Below, in pieces: positions 1 through 6,853 of a DNA stretch of 9,517 bases. The position numbers and the translations under genes were made by a program. Within the stretch, counting starts at the first letter, position 1. Every line of letters starts with the position of its first letter. The notes under the pieces are model-generated. The model was given only the letters and a program-made list of their open reading frames with translations. It was not told the origin of the DNA and searched no databases. Origin of the DNA: Planctomycetota bacterium (GTDB lineage: Bacteria > Planctomycetota > B15-G4 > JADJEK01); NCBI GenBank assembly GCA_016795255.1, contig JAEUIB010000431.1:1-9517 (forward strand), written 5' to 3'.

Positions 1-1051
1 ACTCCAGCGCCTCGACGAACGTCACGTACGCCGGTGCTGGGCCTCCCGCGCGTGCGGCCTTGAACGCGTCGAGGCTCGGGCGGTCCGGCAGGATCAGCAG
101 GCGAAAGCGATCGTCGCGCGCTTCGACGTCGGCGCGGAACATCGCGACCACGGCGCGGAGGACGCGGAATCCCTCGGACGTCGGATCGCGCAGCACGTCG
201 TCGTGCGGCCGTGCCCGGCCCTCGAGTTTCGTCACGAGCAACCGCGACGCGAAGCTTCGATGCCACAGGCGGTCGCCGAGCGGCTCGTAAGCCGAAGGCC
301 ACGCCTGCACGAACGCGTCGTGCGGCGCGATCGCGCGCGAAAACGCGTCGTCCGTCGCGCACAACAACTCGCCGAGCTCGCGCTGCGAAGTCACGGGCAG
401 CGGGATCAGCGTGAGTTCGCCGCGCTCGTCGATCTGGAAGCGCGGCTTCAGCGCGACCGAGCGGTCCTCGTGGGCCAGCGCCGGTCGGTACATCGAGATC
501 ACGCGCAGCGCCGCGCGCGGCATGAAGCCGAGCCAGACCTCGTCGACGTCGATCGCCGCCGCGACGCGGCGATATCGCAGGTACGCCTGGTCGATGCCGT
601 ACGCACCGACGCCGAAGTTCTGCACTTCGACGTCCGCGCGCAGCTCGTCCAGTCGCGCGCACCACGCGTCGGCGTCGGCGACCTCGTCCGCGTGCGTGAA
701 CGAGCAGCCGAACGCCGCGATGCGATCGACTCCACTCGTGCGCGGCGCGTTCGCGCCCACGGAACCGCCGCGCGCGCCGAGCGCGTCGTAGCTCTCGTTC
801 GCGCCGACGAACGACTCGCTCGTCGTCCAGCCGAGTTCGGCGTCGAAGCGCACGTTCGTCGCCGGCAACTCCACGCCGTCGCGCAAGCGCTGGGCGAGAT
901 CGCGCTGCTCGGACGTGAACGTCGGCGGATGGAACGGCGCGACCCTGCGGCCGCGGAACGTGCCGTCGCGGAGCACGATCGCGGACAGCGTTCCGTCGAC
1001 GATCGCGAGCGCCGCCAGCACCGCCGCGAGCAGCAGGAGTCGGCGCGACAT
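1..1051 (-). CDS. SGNH/GDSL-hydrolase-like protein, membrane-anchored (3' end outside window)
   Basis: Reading the minus strand from an ATG at 1051 gives an uninterrupted frame of 350 codons to the window edge, so the C-terminus is missing. The N-terminus (MSRRLLLLAAVLAALAIVDG) is a short basic stretch followed by a hydrophobic segment, indicating a signal peptide or membrane anchor with the rest outside the cytoplasm. Residues 111-120 read IAAFGCSFTH, which resembles the block I nucleophile motif of SGNH hydrolases (usually GDS, often GCSFT or GDSFT in envelope members); Ser117 would be the nucleophile. Residues 143-160 (VQNFGVGAYGIDQAYLRY) resemble the following conserved Gly/Asn region. 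The expected C-terminal DxxH block would lie outside the window, so the catalytic triad cannot be confirmed. The start overlaps the upstream peptidase stop by one base (TGATG), implying translational coupling. Members of this superfamily are esterases or O-acetyl transferases/esterases on polysaccharides; the substrate here is unknown. Confidence 0.7.
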   Translation of the reverse strand, partial: MSRRLLLLAAVLAALAIVDGTLSAIVLRDGTFRGRRVAPFHPPTFTSEQRDLAQRLRDGVELPATNVRFDAELGWTTSESFVGANESYDALGARGGSVGANAPRTSGVDRIAAFGCSFTHADEVADADAWCARLDELRADVEVQNFGVGAYGIDQAYLRYRRVAAAIDVDEVWLGFMPRAALRVISMYRPALAHEDRSVALKPRFQIDERGELTLIPLPVTSQRELGELLCATDDAFSRAIAPHDAFVQAWPSAYEPLGDRLWHRSFASRLLVTKLEGRARPHDDVLRDPTSEGFRVLRAVVAMFRADVEARDDRFRLLILPDRPSLDAFKAARAGGPAPAYVTFVEALE

Positions 1052-2967
1052 CACGTCTTCGTCGCCGCGTCCTTCTCGAGCTTCTTCACCCACTTCGCGA
1101 ACGCCGAGCACATCTCCTTGAACGAGCCGTCGACGTTGCTCGCGATCCGCTCGTTGCCGTGCATCACGCGGATCCGCGCGTTCAGGTCGACCTTCGCGCG
1201 CGACTCGGCGACGCGCTGCATGCGCAACGCCATCGCGAGCTGCCGCTCGACCGCTTCGTCGACCGTCTGGTTCAGCGTCGCCGCGAGGCTGCCCGGCTGC
1301 AGCGGCTTGCCGGTCAGGCGCTCGATGAAGTCGCGGAACCGTCGCGAGTTGCCCTCGCGCCAGTACACCTCGCGCAGTTCGGGAGCAACGCGCGGGTTGT
1401 CGACGATGTGGCCGTCGCGCTTCAGGAAGTGCTCGCGCGTCTGATGCACCGCCATGTCGGCGAGCACGTAGCCGTGGTAGTACGCGCTGCTCTCCGCGGA
1501 CAGCAGGTGCGGCACGGAGAGGATCGGCCGCGGCGATCCGTGGTCGAGGAACAGCATCCGCTTCTCGACCGCGCGCAACTCGTCGAGCACGCGCTTCGGG
1601 GTGAGCTCCGCGTCGGGGATCTCGTAGATCGCGCGCTCGCCGTAGCAGACCGCGAGCATCGCGCGGACGCCCCACGCCTTCATCGGCTGCGACTTCGCGA
1701 CCGCGCGCTCGACGAGGTCGAGCGGGACCGCCTCGCCGGCCTTGTTCTTCGCGTAGCGCGTCTGCCAGGCCGCGTCCTGGATCAGGCTGTCGAAGAACAT
1801 GCTCTGCGTCTCGGCGAACGCGACCGACGACGGCGCGAACTCCTGACCGAAGCACGGCGCGGGCATCTCGTTGTTCGCGAAGTGCGCGGCGTGCCCGCCT
1901 TCGTGGAACAGCGTCTCGATCGCGCGCTTGCCGGCGCCCATCAGGCCCGGGATCGCGTTCGCCGTGAACTGGATCCGCGCCGGGCGGAACGTGCCGCGGC
2001 ACTTCCACGCCGGCACCGGCCCGTGCATGAACCCGTTCTCGTACTTGCCCTTCCGGTCGACGAGGTCGAGCACGAGCTCCGCGCCGCGATAGTCGACGCC
2101 GAGGCCCATGAACGTGCGACCCCAGCGTTCGAGCGCCTGGTCGAACGGGAAGTACGGCTCGAGTTCGTTCGAGATGTCGCCGACCGCGAGGTAGCGCAGG
2201 TTCCACGGCTCGAGCACCGAGGGTCCGTGCTTGCTCTTCAGTTCGGCGAGCGACTCCTGCGCGCGATCGCGCGTCCGCCGTTCGAGGTCGTCGAGGAGTT
2301 CGAAGACCTGCGCCTTCGTCATGCCCTCCACGCGTCGGACGTTGGCGTCGTAGAAGTCCTCGCCGCCGAGCATGCGCCCGAGGCGGTTGCGCTTCTTGAC
2401 GATCTCGAGGAAGCCGTGCTCGAGCACGAACTGCTCGATCGAGCGCAGCCCTTCCCACGCGGCGCGGCGCACGGCTTCGTCCTTGTCGTTCGAGATCAGC
2501 ACGCCGAGGCGCACCGAACTCGCCGGCACGAACGTCGCGTCGGCGGCGGTGTAGCCGAGCTTCATCCCGCCGCGCGCGGTCGCGAGCGAGCCCTCGTCCT
2601 GCGTGATCTCTTCATGCAGCTTCTGCGCCGCCTTGCTCTCGATCACGTGCGCTTCGAACGTCGCGAGCCAACCGTCGAGCGCGGTCGCCTCTTCGGCGGT
2701 CGGGATCTCGACGTCGTCGTCGTCGTCGTTCCACGCGTCCTGGCCACGCTGGATGATCTCGCGCACCTGCTCGAGCCGCGTCGGGTCGGCGAGGAAGCGC
2801 TTCCACGCGTTGTCCTTCGCGACCAGGTCGGCGCGCGACTTCTCGGCGTCCGGGAGCAATCCCATGTACGCGGCCCAGAAGGCGTCTTCCTTGGCGGTGT
2901 GGAGGCGCTCGTAGTCGGTGTTCAGCCCGTCGACGAAGCGCGTGTACAGGGTTTCCGGCATGTCCAT
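1051..2967 (-). CDS. M3-family zinc metallopeptidase (oligopeptidase)
   Basis: A 638-residue protein with no signal peptide, so probably cytosolic. The M3 family (thimet oligopeptidase, Dcp, oligoendopeptidase F) cleaves short peptides, typically in peptide turnover. The zinc motif is HEGGH at residues 355-359, within ETLFHEGGHAAHF; the third ligand is probably Glu386 in AFAETQSM, 27 residues after the second His, a spacing close to that of known M3 enzymes. Near the C-terminus His487 followed by SSAYYHGY (493-500) matches the conserved His/Tyr region that stabilises the transition state. The length agrees with the family (about 600-680). The middle residues of the zinc motif are GG, unlike the EFGH of classic M3A members, so it belongs to a less studied branch and the exact specificity is unknown. 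An Asp run (81-85) lies in the N-terminal helical region. The frame is open up to 3036, but I place the start at 2967 because AAGGA lies 11 bases upstream; 2961 is an alternative. It lies 105 bp downstream of the kinase gene and overlaps the next gene by one base. Confidence 0.9.
   Translation of the reverse strand: MDMPETLYTRFVDGLNTDYERLHTAKEDAFWAAYMGLLPDAEKSRADLVAKDNAWKRFLADPTRLEQVREIIQRGQDAWNDDDDDVEIPTAEEATALDGWLATFEAHVIESKAAQKLHEEITQDEGSLATARGGMKLGYTAADATFVPASSVRLGVLISNDKDEAVRRAAWEGLRSIEQFVLEHGFLEIVKKRNRLGRMLGGEDFYDANVRRVEGMTKAQVFELLDDLERRTRDRAQESLAELKSKHGPSVLEPWNLRYLAVGDISNELEPYFPFDQALERWGRTFMGLGVDYRGAELVLDLVDRKGKYENGFMHGPVPAWKCRGTFRPARIQFTANAIPGLMGAGKRAIETLFHEGGHAAHFANNEMPAPCFGQEFAPSSVAFAETQSMFFDSLIQDAAWQTRYAKNKAGEAVPLDLVERAVAKSQPMKAWGVRAMLAVCYGERAIYEIPDAELTPKRVLDELRAVEKRMLFLDHGSPRPILSVPHLLSAESSAYYHGYVLADMAVHQTREHFLKRDGHIVDNPRVAPELREVYWREGNSRRFRDFIERLTGKPLQPGSLAATLNQTVDEAVERQLAMALRMQRVAESRAKVDLNARIRVMHGNERIASNVDGSFKEMCSAFAKWVKKLEKDAATKT
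2712..2729. repeat. Trinucleotide tract (CGT)6 encoding an Asp run
   Basis: Six perfect CGT units on the plus strand, read on the minus strand in the peptidase gene as successive GAC codons, give five consecutive Asp residues (81-85 of the peptidase). Such tracts can change length by slippage in whole codons without breaking the frame. It sits in the N-terminal region, well away from the zinc site. Confidence 0.85.
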
Positions 2968-3072
2968 GGCGTGACCCATCCTTGGCGGGTCACTGTAGCC
3001 AGACGGCCCCCGAAGCGGTGCTGCGGGCACACACACTGCGCAACCCGAGTGCGGCGCCGGACACGGAGAGGG
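2968..3072 (-). other. Intergenic gap between kinase and peptidase genes
   Basis: This 105-bp stretch separates two genes on the same strand. It contains an imperfect GC-rich inverted repeat around 3045-3066 centred on GGCGCC, with internal mismatches and no following T-run, so it is only a weak terminator candidate. I could not identify a convincing -35/-10 pair; the closest -10-like hexamer on the minus strand is TACAGT just before the Shine-Dalgarno of the peptidase gene, without a matching -35. Whether the peptidase has its own promoter cannot be decided from the sequence. Confidence 0.4.
2979..2983 (-). promoter_or_regulatory. Ribosome binding site of the M3 peptidase gene
   Basis: The minus strand reads AAGGA here. 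It is 11 bases before the ATG at 2967 and 17 before the one at 2961. It directly abuts or overlaps a third in-frame ATG at 2979, which it therefore cannot serve. This is why the start was placed at 2967. The spacing is at the long end, so the assignment is moderate. Confidence 0.45.
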
Positions 3073-5655
3073 TCACACCGACGCGGTGATCGGCAGGTAC
3101 TTGGCGAGCGTGGCGCGCAGGATCTCGAAGTCGACCGGCTTCGCGACGTAGTCGTCCATCCCGGCGCCGAGACAGCGGAAGCGGTCGCTCGACATCGAGT
3201 TCGCCGTCATCGCGACGATCGTCAGCCGGTCCGCCCCGGCGCTCTCCATCGCGCGCAGGGCCGCGGTCGCCTCGTAACCGTCCATTTCGGGCATCTGGCA
3301 ATCCATCAGCACGAGGTCGAACTTCGTCCGGCGCACGGCTTCGACGGCGAGCCGGCCGTTGCCGACGATCTCGCAGCGCAAGCCGAGGCGCTCGAGCATC
3401 TTGCCGGCGACCTTCTGGTTGACCGGGTTGTCCTCGGCGAGCAGCACGAGCGGCATCGGGCCGTCGCGGGACGGCGCGGCCTGCTCGTGCACCGCGACTC
3501 GGCTCGGCACCACGAACAAACCTGCGAGCCGGCTCTGCAGCAGTTCGGAGGTCCACGGCAACGCGAGCGTCGACTCGATCGCGGGCGTTCCCGGATGCGC
3601 CGCGTCGAAGCGCGTGCCGAACGGCGCGAGCGCCATGCACTTCGTCGCCGGGGACGCGCGCTTGATCGCGTCGAAGCACGCGAGCGCGGCCCGTTGCTCC
3701 GACTCGACCGCGACGATCGCGACGTGGGCTCCGTCGCCGACCTGGGCGGCGCACGCCGCGGGGTCGACTCCGGCGACGACGACTTCCGCGCCGAGTTCGA
3801 ACAGGCGCTTCGCCAACACCGCGCGACGCGTCCCGAGGTCGTCGGCGATCAGGATCACACGACCGCGGATCGCCGGATGCGACTCGATCGCGGGGCTGTT
3901 CGCCATCGGCGCGCAACGCACCGTGAAGCGGAACGTCGTGCCCCGCCCCACCGTGCTCGTCGCCTCGATCGTGCCGCCCATCAGCGTCGCCAATCGCTTG
4001 CTGATCGCGAGCCCGAGGCCCGTGCCACCGAAGCGCCGCGACGTGCTGCCGTCCGCCTGCGAGAACGCTTCGAACAGGTGGCTCAGGTACTCGGGCGGAA
4101 TCCCGATGCCCGAGTCCTCGACCTCGACCGCGAGCACGGTTTCGGTCGCCGTCGATTCCGCGACCGATGCACGCAGCACGATCTGGCCGCGCTGCGTGAA
4201 CTTGATCGCGTTGCCGACGAGGTTCGACGCGATCTGCCGCAGTCGCAGCGGATCGCCGAGCACGAACGCGGGCAACGACGCATCGAGGTCGGCGAACAGC
4301 GCCAGTCCCTTGCCTTGCGCCGCGGCCGAGAACAATTGGATGGTCTCGTCCAGGATGCGTCGCGGCGCGAACGCCACCGACTCGATCGTCAGCTTGCCGG
4401 CCTCGATCTTCGAGAAGTCGAGCACGTCGTTGAGCACGCCGAGCAGCGCCTCGCCCGACGAGCGGATCGTGCTGGCGAGGTCGCGCTGCTCCTCGCTGAG
4501 TTCGGTGTCGAGCAGCAGTCGGGCCATGCCGAGCACGCCGTTCAACGGCGTCCGGATCTCGTGGCTCATGTTGGCCAGGAACTGGCTCTTCGCGGCGTTG
4601 GCCCGCTCCGCGCGGTCTCGGGCGCGCACGACCTCGGCCTCCATGCGGCGGCGCTCGTCGATCTCGCGCGTCAGTTCTTCGCGGTGTTGGATCGAACGCT
4701 CGAGCAGCGTCGTCAGCGCGCCGTACTCCTGCGCGAGCGTGCGGACCCGATCGAGCCGCTCGACGGAGTTGCGACGCAGCGCGTCGACGATGCGACGCAG
4801 CGGCAGGTTGACCCAGCGCACGAAGAAGACGACCACGAGCGCGACGCAGAACAGCGCGAACGTCGTGCTGGTGATCAGCACGCGATCGACTTCGGAACGC
4901 GCGGCGGAGATGAACGGCGATCGTACGTTCAGGTGCAACTGAGCGACGTGCTCGCCGTCGATGCCGAGCAGATCGCGATGGATCACGATGTTCGAAGGAT
5001 CGCCGTCGCGGGACGGCTCGGGTTCGGATTCGGGTTCGTCGTGCAACGACGCGCGACCGCGGACCAGCGCGCCGATCGCCTCGATCTCCGCGGTGTCCCA
5101 GGCGCGAGCGATCAGCAGGAACCCGTGCGGCGTCGACGTCCGCGCCGCGTCGTTCCCCGGCTGGATCGGAGCGGTGAAGTACTCGGTCACCGCGTCGCCC
5201 GAGCGATCGAAGAAGTGGGCGAACCACTCGCGGCGGCCGTGCAGCAGATCGCGCAGACGTTCCGGATCGAGCGGCGACGTCGTCAGCGACTGCGGCGACT
5301 CGAGACCGACGACGGCGTAGAGCCCCTTCAAGTCCGCGTCGAACACCCACGCCCCGTCGGCGTCGAACGTCGCGATGCCGAGTCCGACGTTCGCGTCGGC
5401 CCAGGCCGCGTCGTGCGTCGCCGTGTACTCGACCATCTCGTCCCACAGCGAGTAGTCGTTGGCGAACGTGCGCAATTGCGCCGACCGGCTGCGCAGCAGC
5501 GTGGCGAGCGTCGTCTCGAGTTCGACGCGCTGGACGTCGAGCAGGCGATCGAGCGACTGGCGTTGCTCGGAACGCACGGCGACGAGCCCCACCACGAACA
5601 CCGCGGCGAGCGCGCACATCAGGGACAGGAACCGCGTCTGCAGTCGCAGCGTCAT
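3073..5655 (-). CDS. Hybrid sensor histidine kinase with CHASE4-like sensor and two receiver domains
   Basis: An 860-residue inner-membrane two-component kinase. Transmembrane helices lie at about 8-27 and 257-280. They enclose a periplasmic domain whose DYSLWDEM (67-74) and FDADGAWVF (97-105) patterns resemble CHASE4 sensors; the ligand is unknown. A HAMP-like and coiled-coil linker (about 280-355) leads to the HisKA domain with NMSHEIRTPLNG and phosphoacceptor His365. The ATPase domain has the N box (NLVGNAIKFT, Asn482), G1 box (DSGIGIP, Asp514), F box (FEAFSQADGS) and G2 box (GGTGLGLAI). A first receiver-like domain (about 598-717) keeps an acidic pair (605-606) but lacks the phosphoacceptor Asp, Thr and Lys. 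The second receiver (about 735-857) is canonical: Glu741/Asp742, Asp785 in LMDCQMPEMDG, Thr817 and Lys839. No HPt domain follows, so any onward phosphotransfer needs a separate partner. The start is supported by AGGA at 5661-5664, five bases before the ATG. The gene is divergent from the exonuclease gene and precedes the peptidase gene on the same strand. Confidence 0.95.
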   Translation of the reverse strand: MTLRLQTRFLSLMCALAAVFVVGLVAVRSEQRQSLDRLLDVQRVELETTLATLLRSRSAQLRTFANDYSLWDEMVEYTATHDAAWADANVGLGIATFDADGAWVFDADLKGLYAVVGLESPQSLTTSPLDPERLRDLLHGRREWFAHFFDRSGDAVTEYFTAPIQPGNDAARTSTPHGFLLIARAWDTAEIEAIGALVRGRASLHDEPESEPEPSRDGDPSNIVIHRDLLGIDGEHVAQLHLNVRSPFISAARSEVDRVLITSTTFALFCVALVVVFFVRWVNLPLRRIVDALRRNSVERLDRVRTLAQEYGALTTLLERSIQHREELTREIDERRRMEAEVVRARDRAERANAAKSQFLANMSHEIRTPLNGVLGMARLLLDTELSEEQRDLASTIRSSGEALLGVLNDVLDFSKIEAGKLTIESVAFAPRRILDETIQLFSAAAQGKGLALFADLDASLPAFVLGDPLRLRQIASNLVGNAIKFTQRGQIVLRASVAESTATETVLAVEVEDSGIGIPPEYLSHLFEAFSQADGSTSRRFGGTGLGLAISKRLATLMGGTIEATSTVGRGTTFRFTVRCAPMANSPAIESHPAIRGRVILIADDLGTRRAVLAKRLFELGAEVVVAGVDPAACAAQVGDGAHVAIVAVESEQRAALACFDAIKRASPATKCMALAPFGTRFDAAHPGTPAIESTLALPWTSELLQSRLAGLFVVPSRVAVHEQAAPSRDGPMPLVLLAEDNPVNQKVAGKMLERLGLRCEIVGNGRLAVEAVRRTKFDLVLMDCQMPEMDGYEATAALRAMESAGADRLTIVAMTANSMSSDRFRCLGAGMDDYVAKPVDFEILRATLAKYLPITASV

Positions 5656-5879
5656 GACGATCCTGGGGCAGTGGCGGACGACCCCGCGGCCCCTCGGATT
5701 CGGCGCCGGGAATCGTGCGAACTCGTGGAGGCATCGGCCATTCCGGCCGCGAATCTGGAGCGAAGACCGCGCCTGGGACCGCCGCGGTTCGGGGCGTCGG
5801 CGACGGCCCTTCGCACGAGCCGCGCCGAGGTCGCTCGCGGCCGCTGGCGTCGGCCGGGACGGGCGGGTAGACGTGGGCC
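5656..5879. other. Divergent intergenic region between kinase and exonuclease genes
   Basis: These 224 bases separate two start codons facing away from each other, so promoters for both genes should lie here. The sequence is uniformly GC-rich and I could not pick out a credible -35/-10 pair, operator or riboswitch on either strand. An in-frame TAG at 5868-5870 closes the exonuclease frame upstream, and AGGA on the minus strand (5661-5664) is the kinase ribosome binding site. Confidence 0.5.
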
Positions 5880-6686
5880 ATGGCCGCGAAACCGCTCCGC
5901 ATCGTGTCGTGGAACGTCAATGGGTTGCGATCGATCGCCCAAAAGGGCTTCGACGCGTTCCTGGCGAGGGATCCTCTGCATGTGGTCGCGCTGCAGGAGA
6001 TCCGCGTCGAGGAGAGCCAAGTGCCCGAGCCGCTCCGCCGGCCGGCGGGCTACCACGCGCACTTCGCGTCGGCGCAGCGCAAGGGCTACAGCGGCGTCGC
6101 GCTGTATTCACGCGTCGCACCGGAGCGCGTCGAGACGGCCCTCGGCGTCGACGAGTTCGACGTCGAAGGCCGACTGCAGTTCGCCCACCTCGGCGAACTG
6201 CTGATCGTGAACGGCTACTTCCCGAACGGCAGCGGCAAGGATCGCGACAACGGCCGCGTGCCCTTCAAGCTCGCGTTCTACCGCCGCCTGTTCGATCGCC
6301 TCGAGCCCGAGCGCAAGGCCGGACGGCCGATCCTCGTGCTCGGCGACTTCAACACCGCACACCGCGAGATCGACCTCGCGCGCCCGAAGGAGAACGCGAA
6401 GACGAGCGGCTTCCTGCCGGAAGAGCGCGACGAGTTCGACCGCTGGATCCGTTCGGGCTGGACCGACACGTTCCGCGCGCTGCATCCCGACGCCAAGGAC
6501 GCGTACTCGTGGTGGAGCCAGCGCTTCGGCGTGCGCGCGAAGAACATCGGCTGGCGCATCGACTACGTGCTCGCGTCCCCGGGCGCGATGAAGCACGTGA
6601 AGGATGCGTTCCTGTGGCCCGAGGTGCAGGGCAGCGACCATTGTCCGGTCGGAGTGGACATCGACGCGAAGGTCGTACGGCGCTGA
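5880..6686 (+). CDS. xth: Exodeoxyribonuclease III (AP endonuclease)
   Basis: A 268-residue member of the ExoIII/APE1 endonuclease/exonuclease/phosphatase fold. It nicks DNA 5' to abasic sites and removes 3'-blocking groups in base excision repair, and degrades one strand of duplex DNA 3' to 5'; it acts in the cytoplasm with Mg2+. The signature residues are all visible: Asn12 in SWNVNGLRS, Glu40 in ALQEIR, Tyr113 in NGYFPNG, Asp156 and Asn158 in LGDFNTAH, Asp228 in IGWRIDYVLAS, and Asp253/His254 in GSDHCPVGVDI. Length is as expected (about 255-270), so it is intact. The start is fixed by an in-frame TAG at 5868-5870, making 5880 the first ATG, directly before the first conserved motif. The Shine-Dalgarno is weak (G-rich stretches only). 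It is divergent from the kinase gene and followed by the repeat protein gene after 167 bp; no functional link to either is evident. The pattern with KDRDNGR and a C-terminal GSDHCPVGVDI is closer to bacterial ExoIII than to eukaryotic APE1. Confidence 0.96.
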   Translation: MAAKPLRIVSWNVNGLRSIAQKGFDAFLARDPLHVVALQEIRVEESQVPEPLRRPAGYHAHFASAQRKGYSGVALYSRVAPERVETALGVDEFDVEGRLQFAHLGELLIVNGYFPNGSGKDRDNGRVPFKLAFYRRLFDRLEPERKAGRPILVLGDFNTAHREIDLARPKENAKTSGFLPEERDEFDRWIRSGWTDTFRALHPDAKDAYSWWSQRFGVRAKNIGWRIDYVLASPGAMKHVKDAFLWPEVQGSDHCPVGVDIDAKVVRR

Positions 6687-6697
6687 GTCCGCTGCCG

Positions 6698-6717
6698 CGG
6701 CCGCCCCCCCCCGGCCG
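6698..6717 (+). terminator. GC hairpin with C-tract loop after the exonuclease gene (weak terminator candidate)
   Basis: Two copies of CGGCCG (6698-6703 and 6712-6717) can pair into a six-base-pair stem around a loop made only of C, eleven bases after the exonuclease stop. Nine C residues run from 6704 to 6712. No T-run follows, so this is not a classical intrinsic terminator. The element may be incidental in such GC-rich DNA. The rest of the 167-bp gap up to 6853 shows no promoter I can support. Confidence 0.25.
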
Positions 6718-6840
6718 AATGCCAGGTGAGGGTCGTCCGCGGGCGCCTCCGCGCACCGAGACCGCTACGGTGAGCCCCGAGACCGCGCGAGCCTTGCTCG
6801 ACCCGGATGCAGAATCGCCCGGTCGCGCGGCGATGGAATC

Positions 6841-6847
6841 GAAGGGA
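6841..6847 (+). promoter_or_regulatory. Ribosome binding site of the repeat protein gene
   Basis: GAAGGGA ends six bases before the ATG at 6854, good Shine-Dalgarno spacing. It decides the start, because the frame is open far upstream and contains another in-frame ATG at 6833 that lacks such a sequence. Confidence 0.7.
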
Positions 6848-6853
6848 CCGACC

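Noticed and set aside
203..1444. Open frame of 413 codons on the plus strand at the left edge
   Set aside because: Arg/Ala-rich with no recognisable motif, and antisense to the SGNH-like gene, which has a membrane anchor and a GCSFT motif.
2968..3036. N-terminal extension of the peptidase to 3036
   Set aside because: The extra 23 residues are Pro/Arg-rich with no conserved feature and no ribosome binding site was seen before 3036. AAGGA at 2979-2983 favours the start at 2967.
2990..5920. Open frame of 976 codons on the minus strand overlapping the kinase gene in another frame
   Set aside because: The translation is Arg/Ala/Gly-rich with no domain. The kinase frame alongside carries every expected box, so this is a shadow.
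1159..6204. Open frame of 1681 codons on the plus strand, antisense to the peptidase and kinase genes
   Set aside because: The product is low-complexity, Arg/Asp/Ala/Glu/Val-rich and matches no family, while both genes on the other strand have full catalytic motifs. GC-rich third positions in the real genes make stop codons rare on the opposite strand, which explains the length.
6704..6712. Run of nine C residues as a phase-variation tract
   Set aside because: It lies between genes, outside any reading frame and well before the next Shine-Dalgarno, so frame switching is impossible here; an effect on expression cannot be shown from sequence.
5459..6853. Upstream extension of the repeat protein frame back into the kinase gene
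   Set aside because: The extension overlaps the exonuclease gene in another frame and encodes Arg-rich shadow sequence. The Shine-Dalgarno at 6841-6847 and the signal peptide fix the start at 6854.
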